Part shown: one piece after another, positions 19,101 through 31,060 of the stretch
Numbering within the stretch: position 1 is the first letter of the stretch
How the letters are laid out: each line of letters begins with the position of its first letter
Assembly (NCBI GenBank): GCA_009829735.1
Contig: CM020619.1
Location: 5,844,083-5,908,082, forward strand
Source: Pyropia yezoensis
Lineage: Eukaryota; Rhodophyta; Bangiophyceae; Bangiales; Bangiaceae
Reading direction: 5' to 3'
Length of the DNA: 64,000 nucleotides
Made by a program: the position numbers and the translations under genes
Notes under the pieces: model-generated
What the model was told of the DNA's origin: nothing
The model's input: the letters and a program-made list of their open reading frames with translations, nothing else
The model's database searches: none

Positions 19101-21106
19101 GGTTGGGGGTGGTGTAGGGCGGGCAGGTAAGAAGTGCGGGGTGGAAATCAAGAGGGGGGGAGCACCGGAAGGGATATGAGGTGGGCTGGCCGTAGGCGGG
19201 GGTGGAAAAATAGATGGTGTCGGTCGTCTGGGCGTGCTTGCCCTTCGGGCTCGCCGGCGCCTGTGGGCCCGGTCGCCCTGGTGCGCACCTGCACGTATGC
19301 GTATCCTAGACGGGCGGTGGGCGTGTCCCCGTGCGAGTGGGCGGGGGGGCCGGGTTGGGGTGGAGGTGGAGCGGCGCTCGGCTGGCTTGCCAGGCAATCG
19401 ACCACGCCACCAGCGCCGGCGCCGTGGCCCGTGGGGAGGAGAACACGCCGCAACGGGCCTCTGCAACGGGCACTTGGGCGGGGAGCGCCCGCGGCGCGGT
19501 GGCCGCGCAAAGGTCTCGGGGCGGGCGCCGTCTGTGTGAATCGCACCCAAGTCGGGGGCCCTTGGTGAGGAGGCGCGCGTCACCCCCCTTGGGGGGGGGG
19601 GGGGCGCCGTCTGCCGGCACACGACAAGAGGGCGCACACGGTCGTTGAGGAGCGCGGGCTCGACAGAGGCGGGGGGCACGCCCTCTCGGCGGCCCAGGCA
19701 GCTGGCCAACCAGAGCACCTCCGCATCCCCCCCCTCGCGGTGGGAGGCCCCACGGGCAGGCGAGCCCCGTACATACACCGTGGCTGTCACGGTGGGGTGG
19801 GGACCAACGGGTCGGCAACGTGCAATGGGCGGTGGCTCGCGCAGTCGTCTCCCCCGAGTGCTGCGCACGTCGACCGCGGGCGCCGATGCGAACGGCGGCG
19901 ACAGCTGGGGCTGGCGCTGCGTCATCCCATTCCCGTCGTTGGCGGGCCGCTGCGCTGCGTGGCGGGCGGTGGGCGCTTGCCGGCGGGGCCCGGGGGGGGG
20001 TGGGGTGGGGTGGGCGTGGCCCCCCGGAGAAGGAGCGCCCCCACGCTCGCCCGCCCTCGAAGGTAGGACTCGTGACGGCCGACTCTGGGGTGTCGGGGCG
20101 GGGGCTTTGCCCCTTGATTGGTTGGCGACAGCACCAAAACAATTGCGTGACGTGTGGATGGGGTTGGGTTGCGAGGGCTGTGGCTGGCGCGAGAAGGAAA
20201 TCTGGAGTGGGCGCCCTGCCATCTGGGGGAGGGGGGGCCTGGGCATGGGCTCTCTTGCCGCCTGGGCCCAAAGAGGAGACGCCAACTGTCACGATTTTTA
20301 CCCTGGCTCGCATTCACGGGGACAACGGAGAAAATATCGGGGACGTAGGGAGCGTGGGAAACGTCTGGACAGGGCGGCTTTCGTGGGCCACACGATCCCT
20401 AAATCGCACACAATTCTAGCGGGGCAGCGGGCTCCGACGCGCTTCGCGCGAGGAAACGGCAAGCCACCGCACTGTGTCCCTGGGGGGGAGAAGCACCCGC
20501 CTGGCGGGTGCCGCCTGTCAGTTGGTCCAAAGGTGTACAGTACTCTGTCGCGGTTGTATGTACTGTACAGTACGTACAACAGGGAACGTCTTGTTGCCCG
20601 CATGCCAATGAGCGATCTCCTTCTTGTGCTGTCGTTTGTGCGACATGACAGGCCATTTGTGCACTGGATGGGTCCTTGTGACGCAGAAGGATGATCTATG
20701 TAATTACATATGACTGCATAGTATATTTCCCGCACATCCGAATTAAATCTTCTTGGCGGAGTGAGCTTGAAAGCGCTTACTGTGGAGTGCTCGCCAAAGC
20801 CTGCGCATAGGTAAGCTTTGCAATTGTCATCAGAACGTATAAATCTAGTTGTGTTTGACTCAGTGGACTTCAGTGAGTGGCAGCTGGCCACCGCACCACT
20901 CACACGTCGCCAGCTTTCCTCTTCTGACCTTCGTCACTTCCATCACCTGCCCACCCCCCCCTCACGTGCTCCTTCCCCCCCGACCCTAACCCCGTGCTTC
21001 CCCCCCCACATGCACACCCCCCCCCTCGCCCCTACCTTCCCCTTGCTCTTGCTCTTCAACGCAACCCCAAAAACTGTATCCTTCCTTCCCGCGACCATCG
21101 CGCACT
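19101..21106. other. Intergenic, no supported gene; GTAC-rich palindromic motif at 20533-20580
   Basis: 19.1-20.3 kb has long overlapping frames on both strands with Pro/Arg/Gly products, which I attribute to GC content. From about 20.5 kb the composition is more balanced. A TGTACAGTACT / GTACTGTACAGTACGTAC pair lies at 20533-20580, and a C-rich tract precedes the Pho88-like gene. Confidence 0.5.
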
Positions 21107-21988
21107 ATGGCCTCCGCCATGAGCAGCGTCAAGCACTTGGCAGTGATGTTTGGCGCCATGTCTCTGATGAAGGCGGTCGACCAGGAAGACCCGCAGGTTA
21201 TTGCCTACTGCCGGCTGCTGTTTGGTGCCTACCTATTCGCCACCTGGGCGCTCCATACGTACATCCACGTGGGGATTGCGCGCAATGGGGACAAGACCAC
21301 CCGCGTGACAGTACCTGCCAAGCCTCCTTCGCCCTTCTCCCTGCCCCCCCCACCGCCACCGGCGGCGGCCGACGGCGCCGTTGTGGCTGCTGCGGCGCCG
21401 CCACCCCCCGCGGCGCCCACCGTCCAGTCCGTGGGCGAGTACGACGCGGGCGTGCTGGCGGCGTCGAAGAAGGCGCTGCTGATGAACGCGGTCATCCTGA
21501 CGGGGGTGCACCTCAAGATGGGCACCGTCTCGCCGCTCGTCCTCACCTCCCTGACGGGCCTCACGCGCCTCGTCGACGAGCCACTGGTTCAGCTGTACGT
21601 GCTCGGGCGGGCGGCGGCGGGGAAGCTGGCCCGCCCGTTTGCTCCCGAGGTCAACCCGCTGATGGCCATGATGGCGGGGGGGGGCGCCGCCGGCACCACC
21701 GCCGCCGGCACGGCAGCGGCAGGCGCCGCCGCCGACGCGGGCGCGCCGGGTGCCGCGCCCCCACCGTCGGCCGGCGCGGGCACCGCGTCTGGCGGGGCGG
21801 CCGCGTCGCGCGTCGCGACGCTGCTTGGAGCGGGCACCGCCACCTCTGCCGACGACGACCTGGCCGGCAGTGACGATGACAGCGATGATGGGGGGCGGGG
21901 GGACCTGATCCCCGATGCGAGTGAGGATGAGGATGAGGGGGGGGGGGCGCCGGCAGCGGCTGCGGCGGCGGCCAAGAAGCGCCGGTAG
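21107..21988 (+). CDS. Pho88/SND3-family ER membrane protein
   Basis: Member of the Pho88 family, ER membrane proteins linked in yeast to phosphate uptake and, as SND3, to SRP-independent protein targeting (family knowledge). The 293 residues begin MASAMSSVKHLAVMFGAMSL. The family signature AVDQEDPQVIAYCRLLF (about residues 25-41) is followed by a hydrophobic segment (LFGAYLFATWALHTYIHVGI). The second conserved block runs about residues 107-190 (VGEYDAGVLAASKKALLM, then VHLKMGTVSPLVLTSL and RLVDEPLVQLYVLG). Relative to the usual length of about 190 it carries a Pro/Ala insert (residues 72-105) and a long Ala/Gly then acidic tail ending KKRR. Single exon. Start context ACT-ATG-GCC. Confidence 0.85.
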   Translation: MASAMSSVKHLAVMFGAMSLMKAVDQEDPQVIAYCRLLFGAYLFATWALHTYIHVGIARNGDKTTRVTVPAKPPSPFSLPPPPPPAAADGAVVAAAAPPPPAAPTVQSVGEYDAGVLAASKKALLMNAVILTGVHLKMGTVSPLVLTSLTGLTRLVDEPLVQLYVLGRAAAGKLARPFAPEVNPLMAMMAGGGAAGTTAAGTAAAGAAADAGAPGAAPPPSAGAGTASGGAAASRVATLLGAGTATSADDDLAGSDDDSDDGGRGDLIPDASEDEDEGGGAPAAAAAAAKKRR

Positions 21989-24790
21989 TGGGACTGTGGG
22001 CTACTGAGCAGTGCGGACTAGGAAGAAGTGGCGTTGGGAGGGGGGATGGGTAGGGTCCGAGGTGGGGGGGGGTGCGTCGCGGTCGAGGTGGTGGGGATGG
22101 TTTGGGCGTGTGTGGAGAGGGTTCAGGCGGGGGCTGTTTTTTTTTTTTTTTTTTTCCATGCTCTGGACGACCGGGCCGGCACGACGAGGCCAGCGGAAGG
22201 CGCTCGCGGGGGGAACCCGGCTCACCGCCAACCCCCCCCCCGCAACCACGACGGGCGGGCGTACTGTCCCCCCCCCGACGGCCGGCGAGGGGCCACGCCC
22301 GGCAAACGACGCTGGGGGCACGCCCGCCGTGCGCCGCGGCGGACCAACGTGGCGGGAGCCAGGTCGCGGATCATCCCGCCCCCCCCCCCCCGCCTTCCAT
22401 GCTGGGAGCCACCCACCCCCCCCACAGCGGCTGCCACTTGGGGCTGCTGCGGCCGATGGAAGCGGTTCCCCTCTCCCGCCCCTCCCCCCTCGACCTCCAC
22501 CGGGCTGCTGCGGCCGGTCGGCTGTTGCCCCCAGCTCCCTCGGCCGCCGCTGGGCTAGCCGCGGCACCGCTGGGGGCTGCCGCTCGCCCCCTCCCTGGCC
22601 GACGCTGCGCTGCTGGGGCAGGTGGGTGCTGGGCCCCCCGACACCCCCCAGAGCGAGCTGCTGGGCTGTCGCGGGTTCGTGGGGGCGCCCCTCCCCCCTG
22701 ACACGACCACCGCTGGGCTGCAGCGGTCCCCGGCGCCCGCCGGGGACCCCTCCGGGGCCGCTCTTTCTGCTCTTGGACCTGGCGCCGCTGCTGCAGCTGC
22801 TGGGGGGGGCGCCCCACGACCAAATCCTCCCCGCCCTGCGCCTCCCCCATTGGCCGCAGCCACTGGGTCGGCGGCAAGCGTCGCCTCCGTTTCGGGCTAC
22901 CAGACGGGGGCGGGCAGGCCCGGCCGGCCTGGCGGCGGCGGCCACCCAGCCCACCCCCCGTCGGGCCCTGTCGTCACCCCACCGTCGCCGCTGCCGCCGC
23001 CACGGCCACCGCCGCTGCTACCCCCGCCGTCGCCACCTCTGCCGCCGCGGTCGTCTCCGCGGCGATTGTGCGGCCGCAGGTACACGCAGCAGAGGACCAG
23101 CCACAAGCGCGGCCGCCGCGCAGTGGCGGCCGCCGGGACCATGGGGGGAGGGGATGGTGAGAGGGGTGGCGGCGGCGGGTGGGACCCCCCTGCGGACCAC
23201 CGGGGGGGGGTCGCCGCTGCGGCGGCCGCCGCCACCCGCGCCAGCCCCACGGCGGTGGCCCCCCATCGTGCCATCGCCCTAGCCGGGGAGGATGGCATCG
23301 ATAGTTGCCGGGACAAGGATACTGCGGCAGCGAGGGCGATGACGACGGCGGCAGAGGGGAGCGGTCGCCACCGCTCATGCCACTGCCACCACCACTGTCG
23401 CGACAGACGCGTGTCGGCCCAGACAGCGTGACGGCGCCCGCCCCTGCCGCCGCTCGCAACCCCTTCCCACAGCGTTTTCTCCAGATGAGGGGCATCCGCT
23501 GTACGTACAGTACTGTACAACGGCGGCGGCCGTAACCACGTGTGGCCGCTGCCGTCACCACGCTGCCCCCCCTCCCGCCCCGCGAGTGCGCGTCCTTCCG
23601 ACGCAGCTGCAGCTGCACCAGCTGGTGCCGTCGCTGCGGCCGCAGGCACGTCCAACGCTCGCAACCCCTTCCCAACGCGTTTTCCCCAGATGAGGGGCAT
23701 CCGCTATAAGTGCATGCAGTACCGTACCACGGCGGCGGCCGTAACCACGTGTGGCCGCTGCCGACCACCCGCCCACCAGCGGAGGCGAGCAGGCGGGCGG
23801 ACGGGCGGGCCGGCCGGCCAGCTGCCGGCCTGGGCGGGCTCGGCCCCCCAGCTCTCCCCCCTCATACCCGCGGTGGCAACCGCGGCGTCCCCACGCCCCC
23901 CCCCCGCCACGCCACCCGCTCCAGGGGCGACGCCCTTCCGCCTACGGCGGCGGCCGCTGCCATAAAAGGGGTGCACCGCCTCTTTTGTCGGCCCCCGCCC
24001 CCGCCACGCCGCCCGTCGCAGGGTAGGCGCCTTCTCGACGGCGGCGGCCACGGAAGCGATACATTGAATTATACCTTCTATGACCTGCAGCCGGCCGCAC
24101 GGGGTGGGCACACCCCCAGCCTAGCGCTCTAGGCGCGACGACCCGTCCTCCGCCCCCACACCGTCGCCGAAATTGGCGGGGCGGGAAGGAGATAGTGGAT
24201 AAGAGGGTGGCGAGGGGGCAGACGCCCACCGCAAGGGGGTGAGGCTGAGGCGCAAGGCCAGCGGTACCCCACCGCGATGAGGGTGTCTGCCCGAGGCCGA
24301 TGCCCCCCCCCCCTCACAGCCCAACCACCGCCGGAAAAGACAGTCACGCCCCCAGCTTCCCCCCCGCTACCGCTGCGCGCGAGTCCCCCTCCCAACCGTT
24401 CCATCCAAACAGTTTGCGCAGGGGGGGGCCGTACTAAAACTACATAGTCATACATAGTCATACATATCGTCGTGGTATTGTTTGAGGGGAGGTGCGCGGC
24501 TGCAGCACACAGCAAGCAGTGAGGGCCAAAAGCGACGTTGCCGAGAAGAAGAAGAACAAGAAGGAAAACCCTTCAGAAAACAGGCTGTCTCTCATACCGG
24601 CCGCGCGGCTGTCCGTCGCTGCCCCCACCACAGAGCTGTACCTTGAACGGCCTACCGACGCGGCACTCGCCGGTGTGCTCATCCGCCCCTCGCCCCTCAC
24701 CCCCCCCCCCCTCACCCCCATCAGTCGAGGCCTCGGGGTCGATTGGGGTCTTGGCGGTCCGTCCTACAGGCAGCGTATGTAGGTATCAAC
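21989..24790. other. Intergenic, no supported gene; imperfect direct repeat
   Basis: Starts with a T run (22137-22155), then GC-rich DNA with frames on both strands that I could not separate from composition effects. Contains the direct repeat at 23451-23766. 24.4-24.6 kb is AT-richer with CATAGTCATA repeats, probably downstream of the SOD gene on the minus strand. Confidence 0.45.
23451..23766. repeat. Tandem pair of imperfect ~110-bp repeats
   Basis: The block from GCTCGCAACCCCTTCCCA through GATGAGGGGCATCCGCT to CGTAACCACGTGTGGCCGCT occurs at about 23451-23557 and again at about 23657-23766. The middles differ: the first copy holds a GTACGTACAGTACTGTACAA palindromic motif, the second has AAGTGCATGCAGTACCGTACC. 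The start-to-start period is about 206 bp. Confidence 0.75.
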
Positions 24791-25636
24791 TCAATAGCTT
24801 GACGGCCGGTAGTAGGCGGGCCGCGGGGTGCGCGTCTCCCGAGGCGCACGCGTCGCCGCCGGCTTGTCCGTCGGCCGCGGCGCGCGGGTCGGCCGCGGCG
24901 CACGCGTCGTCACCGGCTTGTCCGTTGGCCGGGGCGCGCGCGTCGGCCGCGGCGCGCGCGTCGTCACCGGCTTGTCCGTCGGCCGGGGCGCGCGGGTGGC
25001 CCGTGGCGGGCGCGTCGCCGTCGCCGCCGGCACCTCCTCCTCCGCTGCCGCCACCCCCAGCACACACTGCGCCAGCCGCGCGCCCGCATTCCCCGTCGGC
25101 TGCCCCCCGTCGTCGGTGGCGGCGTGGATGATCAGCCCCCGCCCGCGCGCCGCCGCGGTGGTCAGCACCGACGTGACCTGCCCCCTGAGCGTCGACACGC
25201 CCCCGTGGTTGGCCGCTGGCAGGTTGCCCAGGTCCCCCGCGTGGCGCTCCCCCGCCGGGGGCAGCGCGTGGGGCACCCCCGCCGGGTTGAAGTGGCCGCC
25301 CGTGGCGGTGCCGTCGGCGGCAGAGACGTCCCCAAACTCGTGGACGTGCCACCCAACGACCGCCTCGGCGGGGAGGCCCGTCACGACGGCAGAGACGGAC
25401 GTGGCGCACCCGCCGGCGGTGGGGGTGAGCGTGACGGTGCCGCCCACCGACGAGCCCGACGAGGAGGACAGGGTGCACGTCAGGGGCACCGCACCTGGAC
25501 ACGAAGCCTTGACGGGCGCCCTGTACGAGTCGGCCGCCGCGGGCGACGCGACGGCCACGGCCACCGCGGCGGCAGCGGCGGCCGTGGCCACACCCACAGA
25601 GACGGTCTTCTTCATGGGGCGGAACTGGGGTGCCAT
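24791..25636 (-). CDS. Secreted Cu/Zn superoxide dismutase, copy 1 (Thr/Arg/Pro repeat tail)
   Basis: Converts superoxide to oxygen and peroxide. 281 residues. Start at 25636 (ACC-ATG-GCA). Residues 1-35 are a signal peptide (KKT then a long Ala/Val core, likely cut after SPAAA). Metal ligands are in order: H97 and H99 in GWHVHEFGD, H115 in GGHFNP, H123, H132, D135 in RHAGDLGN, H171 in LIIHA; the substrate-guiding Arg is R187 and the C-terminal disulfide Cys is C191. The usual disulfide partner just before GGHFNP is absent; Cys residues instead sit at 46, 54 and 77, so the disulfide must be rearranged. Residues about 205-281 are repeats of TRAPRPTDKP type, in a wall-protein style. The first ~197 residues are nearly identical to the copy at 31061. 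Confidence 0.93.
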   Translation of the reverse strand: MAPQFRPMKKTVSVGVATAAAAAAVAVAVASPAAADSYRAPVKASCPGAVPLTCTLSSSSGSSVGGTVTLTPTAGGCATSVSAVVTGLPAEAVVGWHVHEFGDVSAADGTATGGHFNPAGVPHALPPAGERHAGDLGNLPAANHGGVSTLRGQVTSVLTTAAARGRGLIIHAATDDGGQPTGNAGARLAQCVLGVAAAEEEVPAATATRPPRATRAPRPTDKPVTTRAPRPTRAPRPTDKPVTTRAPRPTRAPRPTDKPAATRAPRETRTPRPAYYRPSSY

Positions 25637-28075
25637 GGTGGGACGGCGCGACGGGCCGGCAGCAGCTCTAGCGCAGGCAGCGGCGGCGCGCCGTCGACAG
25701 GGGGGGATAACGGGCAGCAGCAGCGGCAGCGACAGCGGCGGTGGCGCCTCGTAAGCAGCGGCTGCAGCGGAGACGCCGTCGGTCGCGGGTGGCGGTCACC
25801 ACAGGCGGAGACACGGGCGTCGGCACAAGTCAAGGGCGGGAAAAAAGAACGACAGGGCGAGCGGCCGACCGGCAGCAGCGGCAATGCCGGTGAGTGCGAC
25901 GGGTGAGGGAGGGGAGAGGGGTGGGCGTGGCAGCGGCGGGAGGATGAAGAGATGGGATGGGGGTGCCGCCGGTGCGCCCCCTCCACCCGCCACGACGGGC
26001 GCCCCTTTTACACCACCACCCCCCTTCCCCCCCCCCCTCCCCCCCGCCGTGACACGGCGGCCGCCGCCACCGACCTTGCCGTCACGGCCGCTACCTCTGC
26101 AACGAGCCGCAGCGGCGGCGTGCCCCCCCCCCCCTCCCCCCCGCCGGCGGTGGCACCCGCCCACGCGCAAAAGCAGCCGCCGCACCGTACGGGCGGTGGG
26201 GGGTGGGCGTGGTGGGGGGGGGTGGTTGGGGGGGGAGGGGCTCCTGTCGGCCGCGGCGTCCCACCGCGTCGGCCGCCGCGAGGGGCGGCGGGTGGTGGCG
26301 GCGGCCGGGCGGCCGCACCCCCCCCCATCTCTCTCCACCCCCCCCCCCGCCCGCACCCTCCCGCGACCACTGCTGCTGCCGCCGCCGCCGCTTCCCCACA
26401 CCCGCCGGCAGTGCCGGCGGTGCCGGCCGTGGCGGGAGCGGTCGACCTCACGGGGCGGGGGTTGGCAACCAGGGGTACCCCCACCCCCCCCCCCCCCTCC
26501 CCCCTTTCCCCCCCCCCATCGTCCCCTCCACGCTCCCCAGACGGCCACTCCTCTCTTCTCTTCCATTCCCTACAGTGGCAGCCACACAGAGAAAACGTCG
26601 CCCCCCCCCCTCTCCCCCTCCTCCTCCTCCGCTCCTAGCCACCACCGCCACCGCCACCACCCTTTCCTCCCCCCCCGCCCCGCCCCCCCTCCCCCCCCCC
26701 TCCCCCACCAGCTCTCATACCAACCACCGCTACCGCCACCTCCTCCCCGCAGCGTCATCCCTCGCCTCCGCCCCGGCACGCCCCGTTCCTCCTCCGCCTG
26801 GCGGTGCGCGGGCGGCGCGGCGGGCAAAACACGCAGGTAGAAAAACACAGACGAGAAATTCAATGATGCCGTCAGCAGGACCGCGACGGGTGGGCGGGTG
26901 GACGGGCGGGTGGGCGGGAGGGCGGGCGGGACAGCAGACAAGTAGACGGCCGCGCGATGGGTGGGCCCGCCGACGGCGGGCGGCACCCCCCCCCCGCGAC
27001 CGCACCTCTCCCCCCATCCGCTGGCACCACCGTGGTGACCGCAGCTGCCGTCTCTGCCGCAACTCCCCCCCCCCCCCCCCCGCCCCGGAGACGTACAGGG
27101 GGGGGGGGGGGGGGGGGGGTGGCGGCCACCACACCCATGGGCCGCCCCGAAGGGGTGGCGACCACTGGCAGCGGGGGTGGAAGGGGAGCGGGAGGACCGA
27201 GGAAAGTAGGCGGAGGTGGTGGCCTGGGGGGGGGTCGCCCATCCGTACATACTGCCGGGGGCGAGGGTGGGAGGGGGGCGGGGCGGGGAGGAAGGGGACG
27301 AGGTCATCCACGGGGGGTCGCCATGGATGGCATGCCCCCCCCCCCCCCCTCACCACACCACGCACGGTCATGACGGCGGAGAAGGATGATCCCCCCCTTA
27401 CCAAACCGCTCTAGTGACTGTTTCCTCCTCACGAGAACCCCACCACTAGACGTGTGGGGTTGTCGTCCCCCGCGGCGGGGCCACTGCTGTGGTGCCGGTG
27501 CAAGGCCCTCTTCTCCGCGGAAGCGCAGGTACTGCTGTAGGTAGGTCGTTTGGCGGGTCACCTCTTTACAGCAATGCACCTGTGGCCCGCGCCCCCGCGC
27601 AAACAGTACCGCCGCCGCACACGCGCGACCGGCGCCGGTGGTTGTGGCCTTGACGTCTGTATGCCTCTGCCTGACACTCACGACCGCCGTGCGTGCGGGC
27701 GGCCGCGGGACCCGACGCCGTTTCCAATCCTAGCCATGGAGGGCTCAAGTCGGCCTGATGCCGCAGGTCAGGTCGGGCACCTGAGGACCGAGGGACTGCC
27801 GATGGAGCCCCTGGCCCAGTGGGCAGTCGGCTGGTAGAGGCCCCGCCCGCCCACCCGCGCCTCCTCCGCCGCGCCTCTCCCCCTGCCCCCCCCCCCGCCT
27901 ACCGGTAGGGATACACCCGACCGCGCGCCTCTGCCCCGCATGACGGGACGCGGCGCGTGGGAGGTCGCCGCCAGTCACTGGTCTGGCAGTGAAAGGCGCA
28001 CCGCGCGGCGGCGCGCGGCGGCGCGCGGCGGAAAACACCCGCGGCGCTCGCTGCGGCGTGACGCCGACACGAGCT

Positions 28076-28112
<37 letters not shown>

Positions 28113-29539
28113 CGGCGGCGACCATTGGGCGGACGAGCGGGCGGTGGCAGGGGGACCCTGCGGGCGGGCAGGCGGCGGAGGGCGGGCTTGGCGAGCCGAC
28201 GGGCCGGCGGGGGGTCTCGGGGCTGAGGCGTGGGGGAGGCACAGAGAGTGGGTGGGGGGGTCACGGCCGGGCTACCCCAGAGGGCCGGGCCCGTTTGGGG
28301 AGGGGGGGGCCTGTCGTTAAGGCAGGACGGGATGAGTCGTAGGGTGAGAGTCTTGGGGGGAGCGGGGTGTGGGGGTGGGCGGTTGCCCGCTGGGCACGGG
28401 CTGCTGTGCTCTAGGGAGGGACTCGCCGGGAGGCCCGGGGGGGGCGGGTGGGGGGCGCGGGGAGGGGGGGGGGAGTGCGTGCTTCCGCGGCTGTCACTGT
28501 AGCGAGGGAGGGTGGAGGAGGGGGGGCTGCTGTGGTGTGTCGGGAATGCGTAAGTAGACAGGCGGGAGGGTGCGGGCTGGGGGGGGGGGGGGGGGGGGGA
28601 ACGTGGTGTGTGTCTCCGCGCGTGGAGCTTTGGGGGTGGTTGTGGCCCGGGGGTGGGGGTGTCCCTGGTTGGGGGGAACCCGGCTCTGGTCCGGTAGCGG
28701 GGGTGACGGTGGGGGGAGAGGCCGGCGATGCTGCTCGTCTTGGGCAGGAAGCACCGGCCTGGAAGCGGGGGGGGGGGGGGGGGGGGAGGGGGGCGAGGTC
28801 GTTCCCGCCCCCGGCTGCCACCGTGGGAAGGAGGGGAGGAAAGTGGGGATGCAGCGGCTGGCCAAAAGAGGACCGCGGGGGTGTGGAGACTGGGGCGGGG
28901 GGTGCCGCTGGGCGGCCGCGTCGACCCGTGCGCCGTCCCTCTCGTCGCCCTTATTGATGCATCCATAGGGACGTTGCTCGGGGGAGGCGGTGGGGAGGCG
29001 GTGGGGGGAAGGGAGGGGGGGGGGGGGGACCGGAGCAACGTTCTGACCGACACAACCACAGCCGCCGCTCCCCCAACTGGCCGGACACTGCCGCCGCCTC
29101 CCCCGAACGCGGCGGCGGCGGCGGCTTGCCGGGGCGTGCCGCCCGAGCGCCGTCGTCCGCCCCTGCTCACCGCTGACCGGCAGGCGCCGACGCGCGTGCC
29201 GCCGCCGCCGCCGCCGCCGCGTCTGCCACCGTGGCCGTGGGGCGAAGGGGGGGGGCGGGGGCGGGGGGGGGTGGCCCGCCACCGCCGGTCGACCCGCCGT
29301 CGGTGGCGATGGTAGGCCTGGCGGCAGGGCGGGCGCTGCCCGCCAGAGGCGGAGGAGGCGGGGGGAGAAAGGGAGAGCAGGGGGGGGGGGGGGGGTCCCC
29401 CGGGGGGCCACGGGCTTCCCTTGGTGAGGCGTTCTCTGGCCTTGCGCGCAAAAGCAACGGCAAGGCGGGGATGGGGGGGGGCGAGCGAGGGGTGCAAGCG
29501 CCATGGGGGCGGGGCGGGCCAGTCGTGCGGGCTGCAAAG
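25637..29539. other. Low-complexity intergenic DNA, C-rich then G-rich, no supported gene
   Basis: 25.9-26.8 kb is rich in C runs on the + strand; from about 27.1 kb the + strand carries G runs instead, including 35 G at 28076-28110. Frames here are Pro or Gly artefacts. A minus-strand frame at 27304-27681 has a short protein-like stretch (VHCCKEVTRQTTYLQQYLRF), too short to call. Confidence 0.55.
28076..28110 (+). repeat. G homopolymer, 35 bases
   Basis: An uninterrupted run of 35 G on the + strand, one of many G or C runs in this window. It could fold as a G-quadruplex. The exact length is uncertain because such runs are error-prone. Confidence 0.8.
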
Positions 29540-30547
29540 CGAGAAATCACAGAAAGTCACCAGAAATCACAGATCGTAACCGGAAATCACATTTGGTTTT
29601 CACCGCCGGAACCCCCCCCGTCGAGGAATGTGAACCCAATTGTCATTGGTCAGTTAAACAGTCCAACCTCTTGTGACGGCCGCCACGCCGTGTTGTGCTT
29701 CGCAGAATCGAGTGAACGCTTCACTTCGATACGTGCGGGCATGATGTCGTTTAATGTCTTCTTCGGATGCTTTTCGTCGCGTGCAGTGGGCGTGTGCGCG
29801 GACAGTGAACGCTTCTTTTGGTGATGGCTGCGCCTGAAAACGACTGCACTGCTCCATACATCGCGGTGTCTGTTTGCCAGCCTGTATGGACGCAACACGT
29901 CAAATGCCCCAGATGGTACAGTGTGCCATCCACTCTGTCCGTGCGCATGAACACTCTGTTTCTCTCATCGTGCGGGTGATCACACTGGTTGGAGCTAAAG
30001 GAGCCTGCAAGAGCCCACGACACCCTGTACATGCCAGGAGAATAGAAGAAAAGCAAACGAGAGCCCGAGTTTCTACGTCAAGTTAGATGCCCCAGTTCTA
30101 TGTGGGACATGCTCTCAGGTGGAGCCTGATCTAAGGAGAGCAGCACGAAGACCCCTTTAGAGCTCCCTTTCGTTGTCCATTGTCCGTATAGATTCCGCCT
30201 AGAAGACTGCTACAGAGTCGTTCATTTCTACGGGGGTACACTCTGTGCTTTGTTGTCAGCCTCCGGCCTCGGGGGAGGATGCCCGACCCTCAGCCAATCA
30301 CACCCCAGGGTCGACGTTAGCCTATCGACACTGGGACACTCATGTCCCTAGAGAACGTGGACAACGGGCATGAATGAAAGTGAAGCACGCACTCAGGGAA
30401 GCACAACGTTGCGCCAGCCGTCATGAGGATGAATATTGTTCGGTGACCAATGGCGTGTACTGTCATTGACGTTTGTGCCGGGCGGCGATACGTGATCGTA
30501 ACCGAAATGGGTCAACATGATTTCTGGTGACGATCTGTGATTTCTCG
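29540..30547. mobile_element. TIR-bounded ~1.0-kb non-autonomous element
   Basis: The left end CGAGAAATCACAGAAAGTCA at 29540 and the reverse complement of the right end, CGAGAAATCACAGATCGTCA at 30547, agree at 28 of the first 30 positions by eye. GAAATCACA is repeated inside each end. The interior is less GC-rich than the flanks and has no long frame, which fits a MITE-like DNA transposon that needs an enzyme from elsewhere. I could not find a clear target-site duplication, so the class is open. Confidence 0.65.
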
Positions 30548-31060
30548 TTACCGCCTCTCCACGTGTGTGCTGCCGCTGGCAGGCAGCGCGTCTGTCACGG
30601 TGCTTCGCGGCGGGCAAGGGGGTTTGTGCCAGCGGCGCGGCCGCCGCTGCCGCTGCCGCGGTAGCTATGGCGGGCGTGGCGGGCTGGCGGCCGGGCGTGG
30701 GCGACAGCAGCGGCGGCGGGCGCCGCGGCGGCCCCCGCCTGGCCGCCTGACGGGCCAGGGCGCTGTGGCGCGTAAAAGGGGCCCTGTCCGCGGCGGTGGG
30801 GGGAGCGACCATGCCGCCGCCACACCAGCACACCCTCCCCACCACCCTCCGCGGAGACCATACAAGCCTCGCCCTTGTGCTCGCCTTCACACTCTTTTTT
30901 CGTCCCCTCGTGCTGAGGACAGCCGCGACAGCCGCGACCTCCCGTGCGACCTCTACCGCCGCCGCTGCTGCTGGTGCCGCCGCCACTGCCGCTGGTCCTG
31001 CGACGACCGCCCCAGCCGCCGTCGCTGGCGACGCTGCCCTACCCGTCGCGCCGTCCCACC
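30548..31060. other. Upstream region of SOD copy 2
   Basis: 513 bases between the TIR element and the SOD start. GC-rich, with Ala/Thr/Pro-coding-like repeats just before the ATG that I read as 5' leader. Similarity to the other SOD copy stops about 18 bases upstream of the ATG. No TATA box seen. Confidence 0.45.

Noticed and set aside
22011..23431. Long plus and minus frames downstream of the Pho88-like gene
   Set aside because: Three frames on each strand look equally Pro/Gly-rich; I could not find any conserved block.
27304..27681. Minus-strand frame with a protein-like stretch VHCCKEVTRQTTYLQQYLRF
   Set aside because: Only about 70 residues look real, with no start, no domain and no neighbouring exon; possibly a transposon remnant.
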